From NCBI GenBank assembly GCA_023388515.1, contig JAEWGD010000006.1, positions 124,001 through 188,000 on the forward strand: a stretch of DNA of 64,000 bases. The letters run 5' to 3'. Below, in pieces: positions 25,964-36,700 of the stretch; position 1 is the stretch's first letter, and each line of letters starts with the position of its first letter. This stretch comes from Bacillota bacterium (GTDB lineage: Bacteria > Bacillota > Clostridia > Oscillospirales > Ruminococcaceae). The translations under genes were made by a program, and so were the position numbers. The notes under the pieces are model-generated. The model had not been told where the DNA came from. It ran no database searches and saw only the letters and a list, made by a program, of their open reading frames with translations.

Positions 25964-27151
25964 TTATATAACAAAATCGGCTAGGCATTGCTTTACCTTA
26001 CCAAGTTTTACATTAAGGGTATCTATATCTGCACACTTACTTACAGTTGAAATATCACTATCATCTTCAACTAAAATTAACGTCTTTTTCAAGCAATTTT
26101 CAACACTAGAAAAAATCTGCATAGAATCAGAATTGGAATATGCAGTCACATGAATTGCATGAGCAAAATGGTAAGTGCTTTCGTAATTGGCATATTTAAT
26201 CAATGCATGAGGATTAGTAAAATAGGGATTTATATTGAAAATATCACCAATAAGCCTAAATATATCGTCCTCATTACTTATCACATCTATCTCCAACTTA
26301 TCAGTTAACTGATTGTACCAAACCACTGTGTGAATACCATCATTCTCTATAAGAAAAGTTGAAACTGACAACAGTGTTTCAACGAGAGTATCAAGCACAA
26401 CAATTGTTTCATCAGATTTATGGCAGTAAAAATCAAAAATAAGTACAGTATTATTTGTAATTGGGCGACTGTATTCTTTAACCATAGGATAGTTAGCCTT
26501 AGCACTTAATTTCCAATGAATTTTATTAATTTTATCGCCTTCACGATATTCATTGATATTAAAAACTTCAGATGGGTCATCACCACTTTTAGTTTTTGAA
26601 AATAAGTCACTATCTTGATTTTCATAAAAGTTATTAGAAAGGTATGAATCAATTGGATGACAATCTGGAGTAACAACAATGTTGACAGCAGATTGTACGG
26701 GTATAATTTTAATAGAAAACAGCTTCAGATAATCCTTTATAGCTATATTATCTAATTTAACTTCAATTTTACCACAATATTTTGAAGTAAGCTTAAAGTT
26801 AACTTCTTGACGATTTTGTGCCTGAATTGGAACAACAGCAGTAAGCTTATCCGATATATCTTCAAAATTATTTTTATAGCTTATATTTATAATTGCATTT
26901 GGAACAGGGAAGTAGCTTTGATTTTCTATAGTAACCTTAATACTTATATCGGAATTTTTACTACAAACCATACTATGTGCCGAAACTTTAATATTCGACT
27001 TGTGTTTTACAATAAATAACAAGGCAAGCATAGCAATAGGATAAGTAATAATTATCACAAGAAGTATAAGTGAAAGCAAATCGGTATATAGCACAAAAAA
27101 GCATATAAAAAAAAATACAAGAATTGCATAAATAAATATTCGTTTAGCCAT
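25964..27151 (-). CDS. DUF58 domain protein
   Basis: The 395-residue protein starts with two membrane helices (residues 5-50), followed by a beta domain. The DUF58 signature is GDDPSEVFNINEYREGDKINKIHWKLSAKANYPMVKEY, with VLIFDFYCH as the vWA-like strand carrying the start of the metal-site motif. DUF58 proteins are encoded next to MoxR AAA ATPases and are thought to be their vWA-type partners. It lies nine bases after moxR and 21 before the transglutaminase gene, so all three are one operon. Confidence 0.92.
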   Translation of the reverse strand: MAKRIFIYAILVFFFICFFVLYTDLLSLILLVIIITYPIAMLALLFIVKHKSNIKVSAHSMVCSKNSDISIKVTIENQSYFPVPNAIINISYKNNFEDISDKLTAVVPIQAQNRQEVNFKLTSKYCGKIEVKLDNIAIKDYLKLFSIKIIPVQSAVNIVVTPDCHPIDSYLSNNFYENQDSDLFSKTKSGDDPSEVFNINEYREGDKINKIHWKLSAKANYPMVKEYSRPITNNTVLIFDFYCHKSDETIVVLDTLVETLLSVSTFLIENDGIHTVVWYNQLTDKLEIDVISNEDDIFRLIGDIFNINPYFTNPHALIKYANYESTYHFAHAIHVTAYSNSDSMQIFSSVENCLKKTLILVEDDSDISTVSKCADIDTLNVKLGKVKQCLADFVI

Positions 27152-27159
27152 GATGCCAC

Positions 27160-28128
27160 CTATATACTTATTTCAGGTACAAGTATACTACTGATAATTT
27201 CTGAAAGCACAGTTTTAACAGTTACATCATTAATCCTAGCTTTAGAATTAAGCAGTATTCTATGCTCAACAACATCCTTGAATATAAATGATACATCATC
27301 AGGAATAACATAATCACGTCCCCTCATAAATGCAGCGGATTTTGCCATATTAGTTAGTGCTAATGTTCCTCTAGGACTTACCCCAAGCTTAATTAAGGGA
27401 TGATTTCTTGTTGCCTCAATCAATCTTGCAATATAAAGATATATTTTATCATCAATATAAACACAGTCAGTAATATGTTGCATGTAAAGAATATCATCAA
27501 TAGAAACAACTGAACTTACCTGTGACATAGGGTTATTATTCTGTTTAGATTTAATTATATCAATCTCACTATTTATATCAGGATATCCCATACTAATCCT
27601 AATTGCAAACCTATCAAGCTGTGATTCAGGAAGCATTTGTGTACCGACTGAGCCAATGGGATTTTGCGTTGCAATTACTATAAAAGGGTTTGGAAGCTCA
27701 CGGGTAATTCCATCTACCGTAACCTTGCTTTCCTCCATAACTTCCAGTAAAGCCGATTGTGTTTTGCTTGAAGTTCTGTTTATTTCATCAGCGAGAAAAA
27801 GATTACACATAACAACACCAGGTTTATAATCAAAATTTCCAGTTGCTTTATTATATATAGTAAAGCCTGTAACATCAGTAGGTAGGACATCGGGAGTGAA
27901 CTGCATTCTGTTATAATTTAGCGAAAGTGCCTTAGAAAAAGCAAGTGCAAGTGTGGTTTTGCCTACTCCTGGAATATCTTCAACAAGAATATGCCCTTTG
28001 GATATAATGGCGAGCAGTGTTTTAGCGATTATTTCATCCTTACCTATAACAACCTTTTTGACTTCATGCATGATACTTCTTACTTTTAATATCGTTGGTT
28101 CATTAGCTGTTTTTACATTCCCACTCAA
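27160..28128 (-). CDS. MoxR-family AAA ATPase
   Basis: The 322-residue AAA+ chaperone-like ATPase has Walker A PGVGKTT at 53-59, Walker B NLFLADEINRTSSKTQSALLEVMEE, a sensor 1 ATQNPIG and an Arg finger/sensor 2 region near GVSPRGTLAL. MoxR proteins activate or insert cofactors into vWA-containing partners, here probably the DUF58 protein. The start is TTG at 28128, preceded by AAAGGAAG, and a strong sigma-A promoter lies just upstream. Confidence 0.94.
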   Translation of the reverse strand: MSGNVKTANEPTILKVRSIMHEVKKVVIGKDEIIAKTLLAIISKGHILVEDIPGVGKTTLALAFSKALSLNYNRMQFTPDVLPTDVTGFTIYNKATGNFDYKPGVVMCNLFLADEINRTSSKTQSALLEVMEESKVTVDGITRELPNPFIVIATQNPIGSVGTQMLPESQLDRFAIRISMGYPDINSEIDIIKSKQNNNPMSQVSSVVSIDDILYMQHITDCVYIDDKIYLYIARLIEATRNHPLIKLGVSPRGTLALTNMAKSAAFMRGRDYVIPDDVSFIFKDVVEHRILLNSKARINDVTVKTVLSEIISSILVPEISI

Positions 28129-28167
28129 AAAAATACACTTCCTTTATTAATAAATCTTAATCTTATA

Positions 28168-28196
28168 ATTATATCATAATATAACAATAATTTCAA
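28168..28196 (-). promoter_or_regulatory. Sigma-A promoter of the moxR operon
   Basis: On the minus strand TTGAAA (28191-28196), a 17-base spacer and a perfect TATAAT (28168-28173). Confidence 0.85.
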
Positions 28197-28239
28197 TGGA
28201 TAATATAATAGTTTTATTGAAAGTTCTAGTATTTTGAAA

Positions 28240-28959
28240 TTAATATGATAACATTAACAATAGACATCTATATTTAGTCATTTCTGCTTTGTATGCAAGA
28301 GCATACCTATCGTTTTCGTCAACAGGTAAACTTTTTAGAAATGCTTCCTTGTCTTTTATCCATTGTATTTCTGAATCCTTTAAGCTCTCAAAAGCTTCAT
28401 TTGGAATTTGTAATTTTACATATGAATACAAATCGTTTAAAAGCTCGTCATATTTCTCATATTGTTGCGTATAAACAGTAACCGGATTATAAAAATAATC
28501 ATATGGCACATCTTCATATCCATATCTATTTTCCTCCAAGTCAGGTTCGATTCTGATATATCGATTATAATACTCATTGTCTTGCGTTACTTTGGATTCA
28601 ACCTCAACGAATAATTCATCACGTTGAGCAAATTCCTCAGGAGTACCGTTTTTTTCTATAATTTTGCAGATTTCAAAATACTGTTCCTGATAATAATCAA
28701 CTTGTGAGAGTAAATCTTTATATTTATTTAATTCATCGATTGTGGTTGTTATATTTTCTGTTGCAGTTATACTTGTTATTTCCTTGTCAGCTGTAGTTTG
28801 AACAATGGAAGTTTCTTGAGTTGTAGTAGTGCTTGCAGTTTGCGTATCAGTAGAGTTACTTAATATATCAGAAGAATTTATCTCTGGTTTATCATTACAT
28901 GAGGATAAAAAAAGAATTGTTAAAAATACTGATAATATTACTAAAACTTTTAATTTCAT
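28240..28959 (-). CDS. Lipoprotein with C-terminal LprI/DUF1311-like domain
   Basis: The 239-residue protein has a lipoprotein signal peptide ending LFLSSC (Cys about residue 20) and a Thr/Ser-rich spacer to about 70. A helical region follows, and the C-terminal YDELLNDLYSYVKLQIPNEAFESLKDSEIQWIKDKEAF resembles the LprI/DUF1311 pattern of lysozyme-inhibitor-like proteins. The resemblance is by eye. The start is the ATG at 28959 after GGTGGAGGT. It has its own promoter and no obvious terminator before the moxR promoter. Confidence 0.78.
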   Translation of the reverse strand: MKLKVLVILSVFLTILFLSSCNDKPEINSSDILSNSTDTQTASTTTTQETSIVQTTADKEITSITATENITTTIDELNKYKDLLSQVDYYQEQYFEICKIIEKNGTPEEFAQRDELFVEVESKVTQDNEYYNRYIRIEPDLEENRYGYEDVPYDYFYNPVTVYTQQYEKYDELLNDLYSYVKLQIPNEAFESLKDSEIQWIKDKEAFLKSLPVDENDRYALAYKAEMTKYRCLLLMLSY

Positions 28960-29395
28960 AAATACCTCCACCTTATTGAATTCATATCAATCTTACATTT
29001 TCATTATACTACAAATTAAAACCATTTTCAATAGTTGGAATAAATATTTGGTTGCAGTTACCATAATTAAATATAAATAATAAATTAATAATTAAACTTT
29101 TATATGTAATCATTAGTTAATTTGGTTAACATAGTAGATAATTAAGCCTATAAATCAATAACTTTGTGCGAAATATACAATGGAACAATAGCTTTATATA
29201 CATCTCCTACAAATATAATTAATAATGTATTAAACTTATAAAAAAAATTAGAAAAATGATGATTTTTATTTACTTTTATGTTATAATGAAATACAATTAG
29301 TAAAATGTTTATTACAATTTACAATGTTATTGTAAAAATTTATAAGTATTTTTAATAATAATCTTTTTATTATATTTTAGGAGGAATTTCACCAA
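28960..29395. other. AT-rich intergenic region between divergent secreted-protein genes
   Basis: This 436-base stretch holds the lipoprotein promoter on the minus strand (29003-29031). On the plus strand there is a TATAAT (29281-29286) without a good -35, which may serve the GH25 gene. The 5' leader of that gene would be about 100 bases. I see no RNA gene, repeat or coding potential in the rest. Confidence 0.6.
29003..29031 (-). promoter_or_regulatory. Sigma-A promoter of the lipoprotein gene
   Basis: On the minus strand TTGAAA (29026-29031), a 17-base spacer and perfect TATAAT (29003-29008). It is the same hexamer pair as the moxR promoter. Confidence 0.85.
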
Positions 29396-30385
29396 ATGAT
29401 CAAGAACACCACCAAACTTACCAGGATAATATGCACATTACTTGTCGCAACAATAACAATGTTTATGTTTATTCCTACATTAAAAGCTACAGCAGAGGAA
29501 TTAGAGAGTTCTACATATAGTGCCACTACATATGATACTTCAACCAATACCTATAATTACGAGTTCAAGAATATTAACTCAGCAGTATTGGGACGTGGAA
29601 ATCAATACTTCAAGTATGATAAAATTCCAGATAAAAAAATAAATGTATTTGACAGTTGTAAGTCCAAGCTTAATTATTTTAATATACTTAAGAATCCGCC
29701 AGTAACAGAACCACCAGTAACAGAACCGCCAGTAGTCGTTGTTCCTCCAGAGACACCACCAACTCCGTTCATAACTAATGGAATTGATGTTTCAAGGTGG
29801 CAAAATACAATTGATTGGGGAAAGGTAAAGGCATCTGGGTTTACTTTTGCCATGATAAGGGCAGGATACGGAAGATTACATAGTCAGGAAGATGATAATT
29901 TTAGAGTTAACATGGCAAATGCACAAAAAGCTGGGATAAATTGTGGTGTATATTGGTATAGCTATGCAATGACACCAGAGGACGCAAGGCTTGAAGCTCA
30001 AGTTTGTTTAGATGTAATAAGGGGATATAAGCTTGAGTATCCTGTTATGTTTGATATTGAGGAAAGCAGGCAGAAGGAATTAGGCAAGGAAGCAGTATCA
30101 AATATAATAGAAGCATTTTGCACAACTGTAGAGGCACAGGGTTATTATGTAGGGATATACAGCTACAAGAACTTTTTAACTGGTTATGTAAGGCAAGATC
30201 TTCTTGATAGGTATGATGTTTGGCTCGCTGAATGGTGTGACGTAGCTACATATACGGGTACTTATGGAATTTGGCAATACACATCTAATGGAGTAGTCAA
30301 TGGAATAGAAGGAAGAGTTGACATGAATATTTCTTATAAAAACTATCCTGAAATAATGAAGAAATTCCACTTAAATGGATATTAA
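29396..30385 (+). CDS. Secreted GH25 muramidase
   Basis: The 329-residue lysozyme-like enzyme has a signal peptide (1 to about 32), an uncharacterised stretch to about 100 and a Pro-rich linker with PPVTE repeats. The GH25 domain runs from about 120: GIDVSRWQ with the first catalytic Asp, MFDIEES with the DxE pair, WLAEWC and GIWQYTS at the end. It hydrolyses the MurNAc-GlcNAc bond of peptidoglycan. AGGAGG lies about 10 bases before the ATG. It could act in cell-wall turnover or spore germination; nothing in the context decides between them. Confidence 0.93.
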   Translation: MIKNTTKLTRIICTLLVATITMFMFIPTLKATAEELESSTYSATTYDTSTNTYNYEFKNINSAVLGRGNQYFKYDKIPDKKINVFDSCKSKLNYFNILKNPPVTEPPVTEPPVVVVPPETPPTPFITNGIDVSRWQNTIDWGKVKASGFTFAMIRAGYGRLHSQEDDNFRVNMANAQKAGINCGVYWYSYAMTPEDARLEAQVCLDVIRGYKLEYPVMFDIEESRQKELGKEAVSNIIEAFCTTVEAQGYYVGIYSYKNFLTGYVRQDLLDRYDVWLAEWCDVATYTGTYGIWQYTSNGVVNGIEGRVDMNISYKNYPEIMKKFHLNGY

Positions 30386-30397
30386 TAAAGATAACTT

Positions 30398-30430
30398 GAA
30401 GATGTTGGCGTTGCTGACATCTTCTTGTTC
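30398..30430 (+). terminator. Weak terminator between the GH25 gene and addB
   Basis: GAAGATGT pairs with ACATCTTC around an 11-nt loop, followed by TTGTTC. The T run is poor, so read-through into addB is likely. Confidence 0.5.
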
Positions 30431-30455
30431 AATAATGACATAAGGAGTTGTATTT

Positions 30456-33400
30456 ATGCTAAATTATATTTTAGGTGGCTCGGGGCACGGTAAATCTACT
30501 GAATTAATTAATAAGATCATAGATGAGTTTAATTCGGGAAAAAGGATATATGTGATTGTTCCTGAACAGTTTTCCTTTGAATTTGATAAAAAGCTTTATA
30601 ATGCTGTTGGTGCTGAAAAATATAATATGCTTAACTGCCTTACCTTTACAACTTTGTCAAAAGAAATATTTTTGGCGAATGGTAATAGAACAGGTGAATA
30701 TGCTGATGAGATGACAAAAACGGTTTTGATGTATGAGGCAATTAAGGAAGTTAGAGATAATAAATGGCTTGATTTTTATCAAAGGCAGTCGTCTAACACA
30801 GCATTTATAGAAAAGATTATACAGGCAGTTTCTGAACTGAGAAAAGCTGGGATAACTCCTAATATGTTAATTGATAAGACGGCTAACATCAACTTACAGA
30901 TTAAGGATAAGATAAAAGATATTGCGATGATATATTCAGCTTACGACAAAATGCTAGCTAAAAATAAGTTAAAGGATAATTTAACGGATATTTCTGAAGC
31001 AGCTGCTGTTGCAAATATGAATGATTATTTTAAGGATACTATTTTCTTTATAGATGAGTTTGAAAGCTTTACAGGTGATGAATGTGAAATGCTTGATGTG
31101 ATAGTGGCTGAATGTGATAAAATGTACATTGCATTGCGTACGGATGACGTAACTGCACCTAAGTTTTCACTTTTTGAAACAGTAAATAAAACCTTTGCGA
31201 CGCTAAACTATATCTCCAAAAAGTACGCTAGAAAACACAATATTCGTATTTTACAAGAGCCATATAGGTTTAAAAAAGAAGAATTATCGCATATAGAGAG
31301 AAATGTTTTGCGTACAAATCGAAAGGTTATGAATTTAGAGCCAAACAACAATGCTGTGAAAATAATAGAATCAAAAAATCTATATCAAGAAGTAGAATTT
31401 ATATGTGCAGAAATAAGAAGGTTAATAATTGAAAATGGCTTTAAATATAGCGATATTGCAATAGTTTCACGGCAAATTTCAGATTACACTAGTATTTTTG
31501 AATCAGCATTTGAGAGGTATGATATTCCATTTTTTATGGATGTAAAAAAATCATTAATGCACACCTCAATTATGGTTTTAATAACAAGTATACTTGAAAT
31601 TGTGGCAAATAAAAAGCTGGATTCGGAGCTGATTTTTAAGTATGCAAAAACACAACTTGTAGGCATAGGTTATCAGAATATATCAATGCTTGAGAATTAC
31701 TGCTATAAGTGGAATATTGACGGAGAAATATGGCTTAGTGAGTTTAAATTTGATAAAAATGAAGAAATAGAGAAAATCCGAACAACATTGATGACACCTA
31801 TAATTAAGTTTAAGAAGGCTTGTGAAAACGCAACAGGATATGAGATTTGCAAGGCTTTATACACTTTGCTGGAGGAAGTGAATGCCCCTAAAAACATAAA
31901 TGGACTGGCGAACAGCTATAAGGAAAGTGGCTACTTAGATATTGCCAAAGAGATAAAAATGCTATGGGGCGACTTAATGGATATGCTGGATGTTTTAGCG
32001 AATTTATTAAAAGAGCAGAAGATTGACATAGAAAACTTCAAGAATATTTTCATTGCAATGCTGAAAAACGAAACTTATTCAATGCCACCTCAAAGACTTG
32101 ATTCCGTTACAGTAGCATCGGCTGAAACAGCACGTTTGAATTCACCAAAGGTAACCTTTGTTGTTGGTGTTAATGATGGCATTTTTCCAAGTGCTGAAAA
32201 GTCGAAAGGTCTTATTTCTGATAGTGATAAAGAAGTTTTGTCATTATTAGGTATTCAGCTTTCACGCACAGCTAAGGATATGATATCTGATGAAAGGCTT
32301 GTTGTATATAAAACTCTTTCGTCAGCGTCAGAAAAACTATATTTATCCTATCCTCTGACAGATAATACAGGAAGAGGAAAGTATCCATCATTTATTATTG
32401 AGCAGATTGAGGAAATGTTTAAAGGTAATTTAAGAGTATATTCAGATAAAATGGGAGCAGTTTATTATTCATCTACCTTGAAATCAGCCTATTACAACTA
32501 TGTTCAAGGATATAATAAGTTTAATGAGGAGTATTTGAGCATTAAACAGATATTGTCGGACGATGATTTATATAAAACTAAGTTAGAGTTTCTAGATAAA
32601 GCAAGTGAAAATTCTGATTTTATGATTACTGAAAGGGAACTTATAAAGGATATTTTCACAGATAAATTGAGGATTTCTGCTACAAGGTTTGAAACATATA
32701 ATTTATGTCATTTTAAATTCTTCTGTCAGAATGGTTTGAGAATAAAAACAAGGACTAGGAAAGAAATAAACTCACTAGAAAAAGGAAACCTTATACATTA
32801 TTGCATGGAAAAGCTTCTTTCCTCATGCAAATCCAAGGATGAGTTCGATAGCTTGACTAAGCCACAAATTGCACAGAATATAAATAGCTATGCACAGGAG
32901 TATAAAGACATAGAATTAGGCGGGGATATAGGTAAGCCTCAAAGATTTATTGTAAACTTTCAAAAGGCTGTAGATGGAATGGTTGACTTAGTTATACACA
33001 TTCAAGAGGAGTTCAAGCAATCGAAATTTCGACCTGTAAACTTTGAATTGGAGATTTCAGATAAGCAAGGTAATGCACCGATTAGGCTCAAGACTAAAAG
33101 TGGAATTGAAGTTATATTGACTGGAAAAGTTGACAGGGTGGATATGTTTGAGGACAATGGAAAGAGATATATTAGGGTTATTGATTATAAAACAGGAAAC
33201 AAGAATTTTTCATTAGATAGCCTTTTATATGGACTAGATATGCAGATGTTGCTTTATCTTTTCGCCTTGACGGAGAAAAAAGGAATATATGCCGACTCTG
33301 TTCCTGCTGGGGTTCTCTATATGCCATCTGGGAATTTACAATGTGATACTGATAGAGAAGATTCTAAGGATATAGCTGATAGGATAAATTCTCAGTTTAA

Positions 33401-33773
33401 AATGAAGGGTGTTGTGTTGAAAAACAGAACTGTACTTCAAGCTATGGAGGAAAAGATTGAGGGTATTTATATTCCTGCAAAGGTCTTAAAGGATGATTCG
33501 GGTGAAGGTGATATATTACTTAACAAAAAACAGTCTACATTTCTAACTGAAAAGCAGTTTAGTAAAATAAAGGAACACGCAAATAAACTTCTGCTGGAGA
33601 TGGCAGAGGGGCTTTATGACGGAGATATTTCAGCTAATCCACTTGTGGGTGGTAGTAAGAATAGTTGTGATTATTGTGACTATTGGGATATTTGTGGAAA
33701 TGTACCGAATGTTCGTAGCAGAGAAATGGTTAAAGATGAAGAAGCCTTGAATGAATTGTTGGGGGGTGAGTAG
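30456..33773 (+). CDS. addB: ATP-dependent helicase/nuclease subunit AddB
   Basis: AddB is the Chi-recognising, iron-sulfur nuclease subunit of the AddAB double-strand-break repair enzyme. The 1105-residue protein has Walker A GGSGHGKST near the start and an inactive-helicase middle. Its C-terminal RecB-type nuclease domain has GKVDRVD and VIDYKTG. The four cluster Cys are one at about 751 (YNLCHFKFFC) and CDYCDYWDIC at about 1071-1080. AAGGAGTTG precedes the ATG. addA begins three bases after its stop codon, so they form an operon. Confidence 0.96.
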   Translation: MLNYILGGSGHGKSTELINKIIDEFNSGKRIYVIVPEQFSFEFDKKLYNAVGAEKYNMLNCLTFTTLSKEIFLANGNRTGEYADEMTKTVLMYEAIKEVRDNKWLDFYQRQSSNTAFIEKIIQAVSELRKAGITPNMLIDKTANINLQIKDKIKDIAMIYSAYDKMLAKNKLKDNLTDISEAAAVANMNDYFKDTIFFIDEFESFTGDECEMLDVIVAECDKMYIALRTDDVTAPKFSLFETVNKTFATLNYISKKYARKHNIRILQEPYRFKKEELSHIERNVLRTNRKVMNLEPNNNAVKIIESKNLYQEVEFICAEIRRLIIENGFKYSDIAIVSRQISDYTSIFESAFERYDIPFFMDVKKSLMHTSIMVLITSILEIVANKKLDSELIFKYAKTQLVGIGYQNISMLENYCYKWNIDGEIWLSEFKFDKNEEIEKIRTTLMTPIIKFKKACENATGYEICKALYTLLEEVNAPKNINGLANSYKESGYLDIAKEIKMLWGDLMDMLDVLANLLKEQKIDIENFKNIFIAMLKNETYSMPPQRLDSVTVASAETARLNSPKVTFVVGVNDGIFPSAEKSKGLISDSDKEVLSLLGIQLSRTAKDMISDERLVVYKTLSSASEKLYLSYPLTDNTGRGKYPSFIIEQIEEMFKGNLRVYSDKMGAVYYSSTLKSAYYNYVQGYNKFNEEYLSIKQILSDDDLYKTKLEFLDKASENSDFMITERELIKDIFTDKLRISATRFETYNLCHFKFFCQNGLRIKTRTRKEINSLEKGNLIHYCMEKLLSSCKSKDEFDSLTKPQIAQNINSYAQEYKDIELGGDIGKPQRFIVNFQKAVDGMVDLVIHIQEEFKQSKFRPVNFELEISDKQGNAPIRLKTKSGIEVILTGKVDRVDMFEDNGKRYIRVIDYKTGNKNFSLDSLLYGLDMQMLLYLFALTEKKGIYADSVPAGVLYMPSGNLQCDTDREDSKDIADRINSQFKMKGVVLKNRTVLQAMEEKIEGIYIPAKVLKDDSGEGDILLNKKQSTFLTEKQFSKIKEHANKLLLEMAEGLYDGDISANPLVGGSKNSCDYCDYWDICGNVPNVRSREMVKDEEALNELLGGE

Positions 33774-33775
33774 TT

Positions 33776-36700
33776 ATGGCAAGTAATTGGACAGATGAAC
33801 AGCGAGCTGCAATTGATGCGAGGGGAACTTCAATAATAGTGTCAGCAGCAGCAGGAAGTGGTAAAACTTCAGTTTTAGTAGAACGCTTGTTAAGACAGTT
33901 ATCGGATACAGAAAATAAAATTTCAGCAGAAAAAATAATTGTCGTTACATTCACGAATGATGCGGCAGCTGAAATGAAAAAGCGTTTAACGATTGGCTTG
34001 TCAAGGCTGATAGATGAACAGCCCGATAATCTTTGGCTTTATGAGCAACAGGCAATGCTCCAGTATGCAAAAATCTGTACAATCCATTCATTTTGTTTTG
34101 ATTTAATTAGGGAAAATATTCAGGAATTAGATATATCCTCAGGGTTTAGGATTATGGAAGAAAATGAACAAGATGTTATTATGAATAAATCGATTGAAAA
34201 TGTTCTTGAGAGAGCATATAAGGAAATTTCACTCGAAATGGATAGGCTTTACAATTACTTTTGTATTAAGAGTGATGATAACCTTGTAGAAGTAGCTATT
34301 CAGGTTTATAAATGCTTGGATAATGTTCCGTTTTGTGATTTTTGGCTTGATAAGGTAGCTAAGTCGTATGATGTGAGTGAATTGTCTGATAATGTATATA
34401 TGAAAGGTTATATGGAATGTATTTCAGATGAATTTGAAGGTATTTTACATGATATAAAAGATTTACTCACTCTTTCGTATGGGTTGGATGATGAAAGAAT
34501 ATGTGACTTGTTAAATGATGAAATAAAAATGGTTGAGATTTTATTAGGGCAATGCAAGAAAGAAAAGGTTGTGTTTTCAGATTTACTTGCAGTAATGGAT
34601 AGCGTTGAATTTGCGAATTTTCCGAGGAAAACTAAAACCTCAATTAATATTGATGATAGAGAATATTTAATGGAACAGCGAAAGGCATATAAAGGGGAGT
34701 TATCTGGAATAATCGGTAGGTCGAAAGAAATACTATCCCATGCAACAGAGGATTTACAGGCACATGATGAGATAATTAAGGTTTTGAAATATTTAATATC
34801 TGAGCTAAAATCTGAAATATGGGCAATGAAGGTTAAGAAAAATGCTATCGGTTTTAATGATGCAGAGCAGTTAGCCTTAAAGCTTTTGTCTGATGTAGAC
34901 AGTGATGGGAAGATAAAAAAATCAAAGCTTGCAGAAGAATTATCTAAGTTTTATAAGATAATAATGCTTGATGAGTTTCAAGATTCCAACAATAACCAAG
35001 ACCTTATATTTAAGCTTTTATCACATAAAGGAACAGCAGATAGCAACGGAAATAATGTTTTTCTTGTTGGTGATGTTAAACAGTCAATCTACCGTTTCCG
35101 TATGGCTAATCCAAAAATATTCATAGAAACAATGAAAAAATCTACTCCATACAGTGTGGAAATTAAGGGCGGAATATCCTATATAAAACTAAATAAAAAC
35201 TTTAGAAGCTCTACTGGAGTGGTTAGTTTTGTTAACTTTGTTTTTGAAAATATAATGTCACAAGCTGTTGGAGAGATAGATTATGAGGATTCAGAAAGGC
35301 TTGTACAGGGGGCTAAATATCCGACAGATATTGCTAACAGTACTCAAGTAGCGTTAATTCAAAAGGATAAAAGTGATAAAACTAATTATGAGGCTCTTTA
35401 TGTTGCAGAGCAAATTTCAAAGATGATAAAGGAAAAATATCCTGTATGCAATAAGGATGGAGTTTCTGTTCGTCCATGTGAAATGCGTGATTTTTGCATT
35501 TTAATTAGGAATAAGAAAAAAGCTATTGAATATGTGCAGGCACTTGAAAAGCATGGTATTTCTGCATATGCAGAGGAAACAGCAGGTTACCTAAAATCAA
35601 GAGAAGTTTCCGTTTTGCTTAACTTTTTAAGAGTAATAGACAACCCTTTACTAGATACAGCATTGACATCTGTAATGCTTTCACAAATGTTTATGATGAC
35701 TGCTGATGATGTTGCAAAAATAAGAGTGGTGGACAGAGAAACAGGTATGTATTCAGCTTTATGTGAGGGAATTGGCGAGAAGTATGACATAGAAATAGGT
35801 AATAATAAGCCAATTTTTGATGGAGAGTTATTGATAAAGGCTAGGTATCTTTATGAAACGATAAATGAAATGCGTATGTATTCAATTAGCTATACGCTTG
35901 AAGAGTTAATCAGAAAGATATATGACAGCACTGATTTTCTTTCTGTAATGCAGTTATATAGAGATAGTGAAAAAAGAAAAGCAAACCTTAGGGTTTTGCT
36001 TGAATATGCAAAATCATATGAGCAAAGCACATCGGATACAACATCGGGTGGAGTATCTGGTTTCCTAAGATATATTGATAATATCCAGAGGCTTGGTAGC
36101 GACTTCAACAGGGCATCAACAATATCTCCAACTGAAAATGTTGTAATGATTAAGACTATACATAAATCAAAGGGATTGGAATTTCCGTTTGTGTTTTTGG
36201 TGGAAACTAATACAAAGTTCAGCAATGCAGATAGGCAAAAACCAGTACAATTTAGTTATGAAAGTGGTTTTGGATTTAGGTTGCAAAATAAAGAAGATTT
36301 GACGAAATATACAACTTTGCCATATGAGGCGATAAGCAATGCGAATAAGATTAACTCTATAAGTGAGGAAATGCGACTATTATATGTAGCATTGACGAGG
36401 GCAAGGGATAGGCTGTTTTTAAGCTTTGGGATTACAGATGATATAAGCAAAAAGGTAAAGATGTACGCTAATAATATAACGGCAAACAATGGGGTAACAT
36501 CAAGGCTTGCAGGGTCTGTAAATTCAATGAGTGACTGGCTATTAATGTGCTTGATTACTCACAAAGATTCACATATGTTGAGGGAATTATCAGGAGTAGA
36601 TAATTGTGTAACATATAATAATGATTGTAGCATAGATTTTGTTAATTATGAGCATAGTGATAATAAAGAGGAAAAATCATTAGTACAACATAAAGTAATT

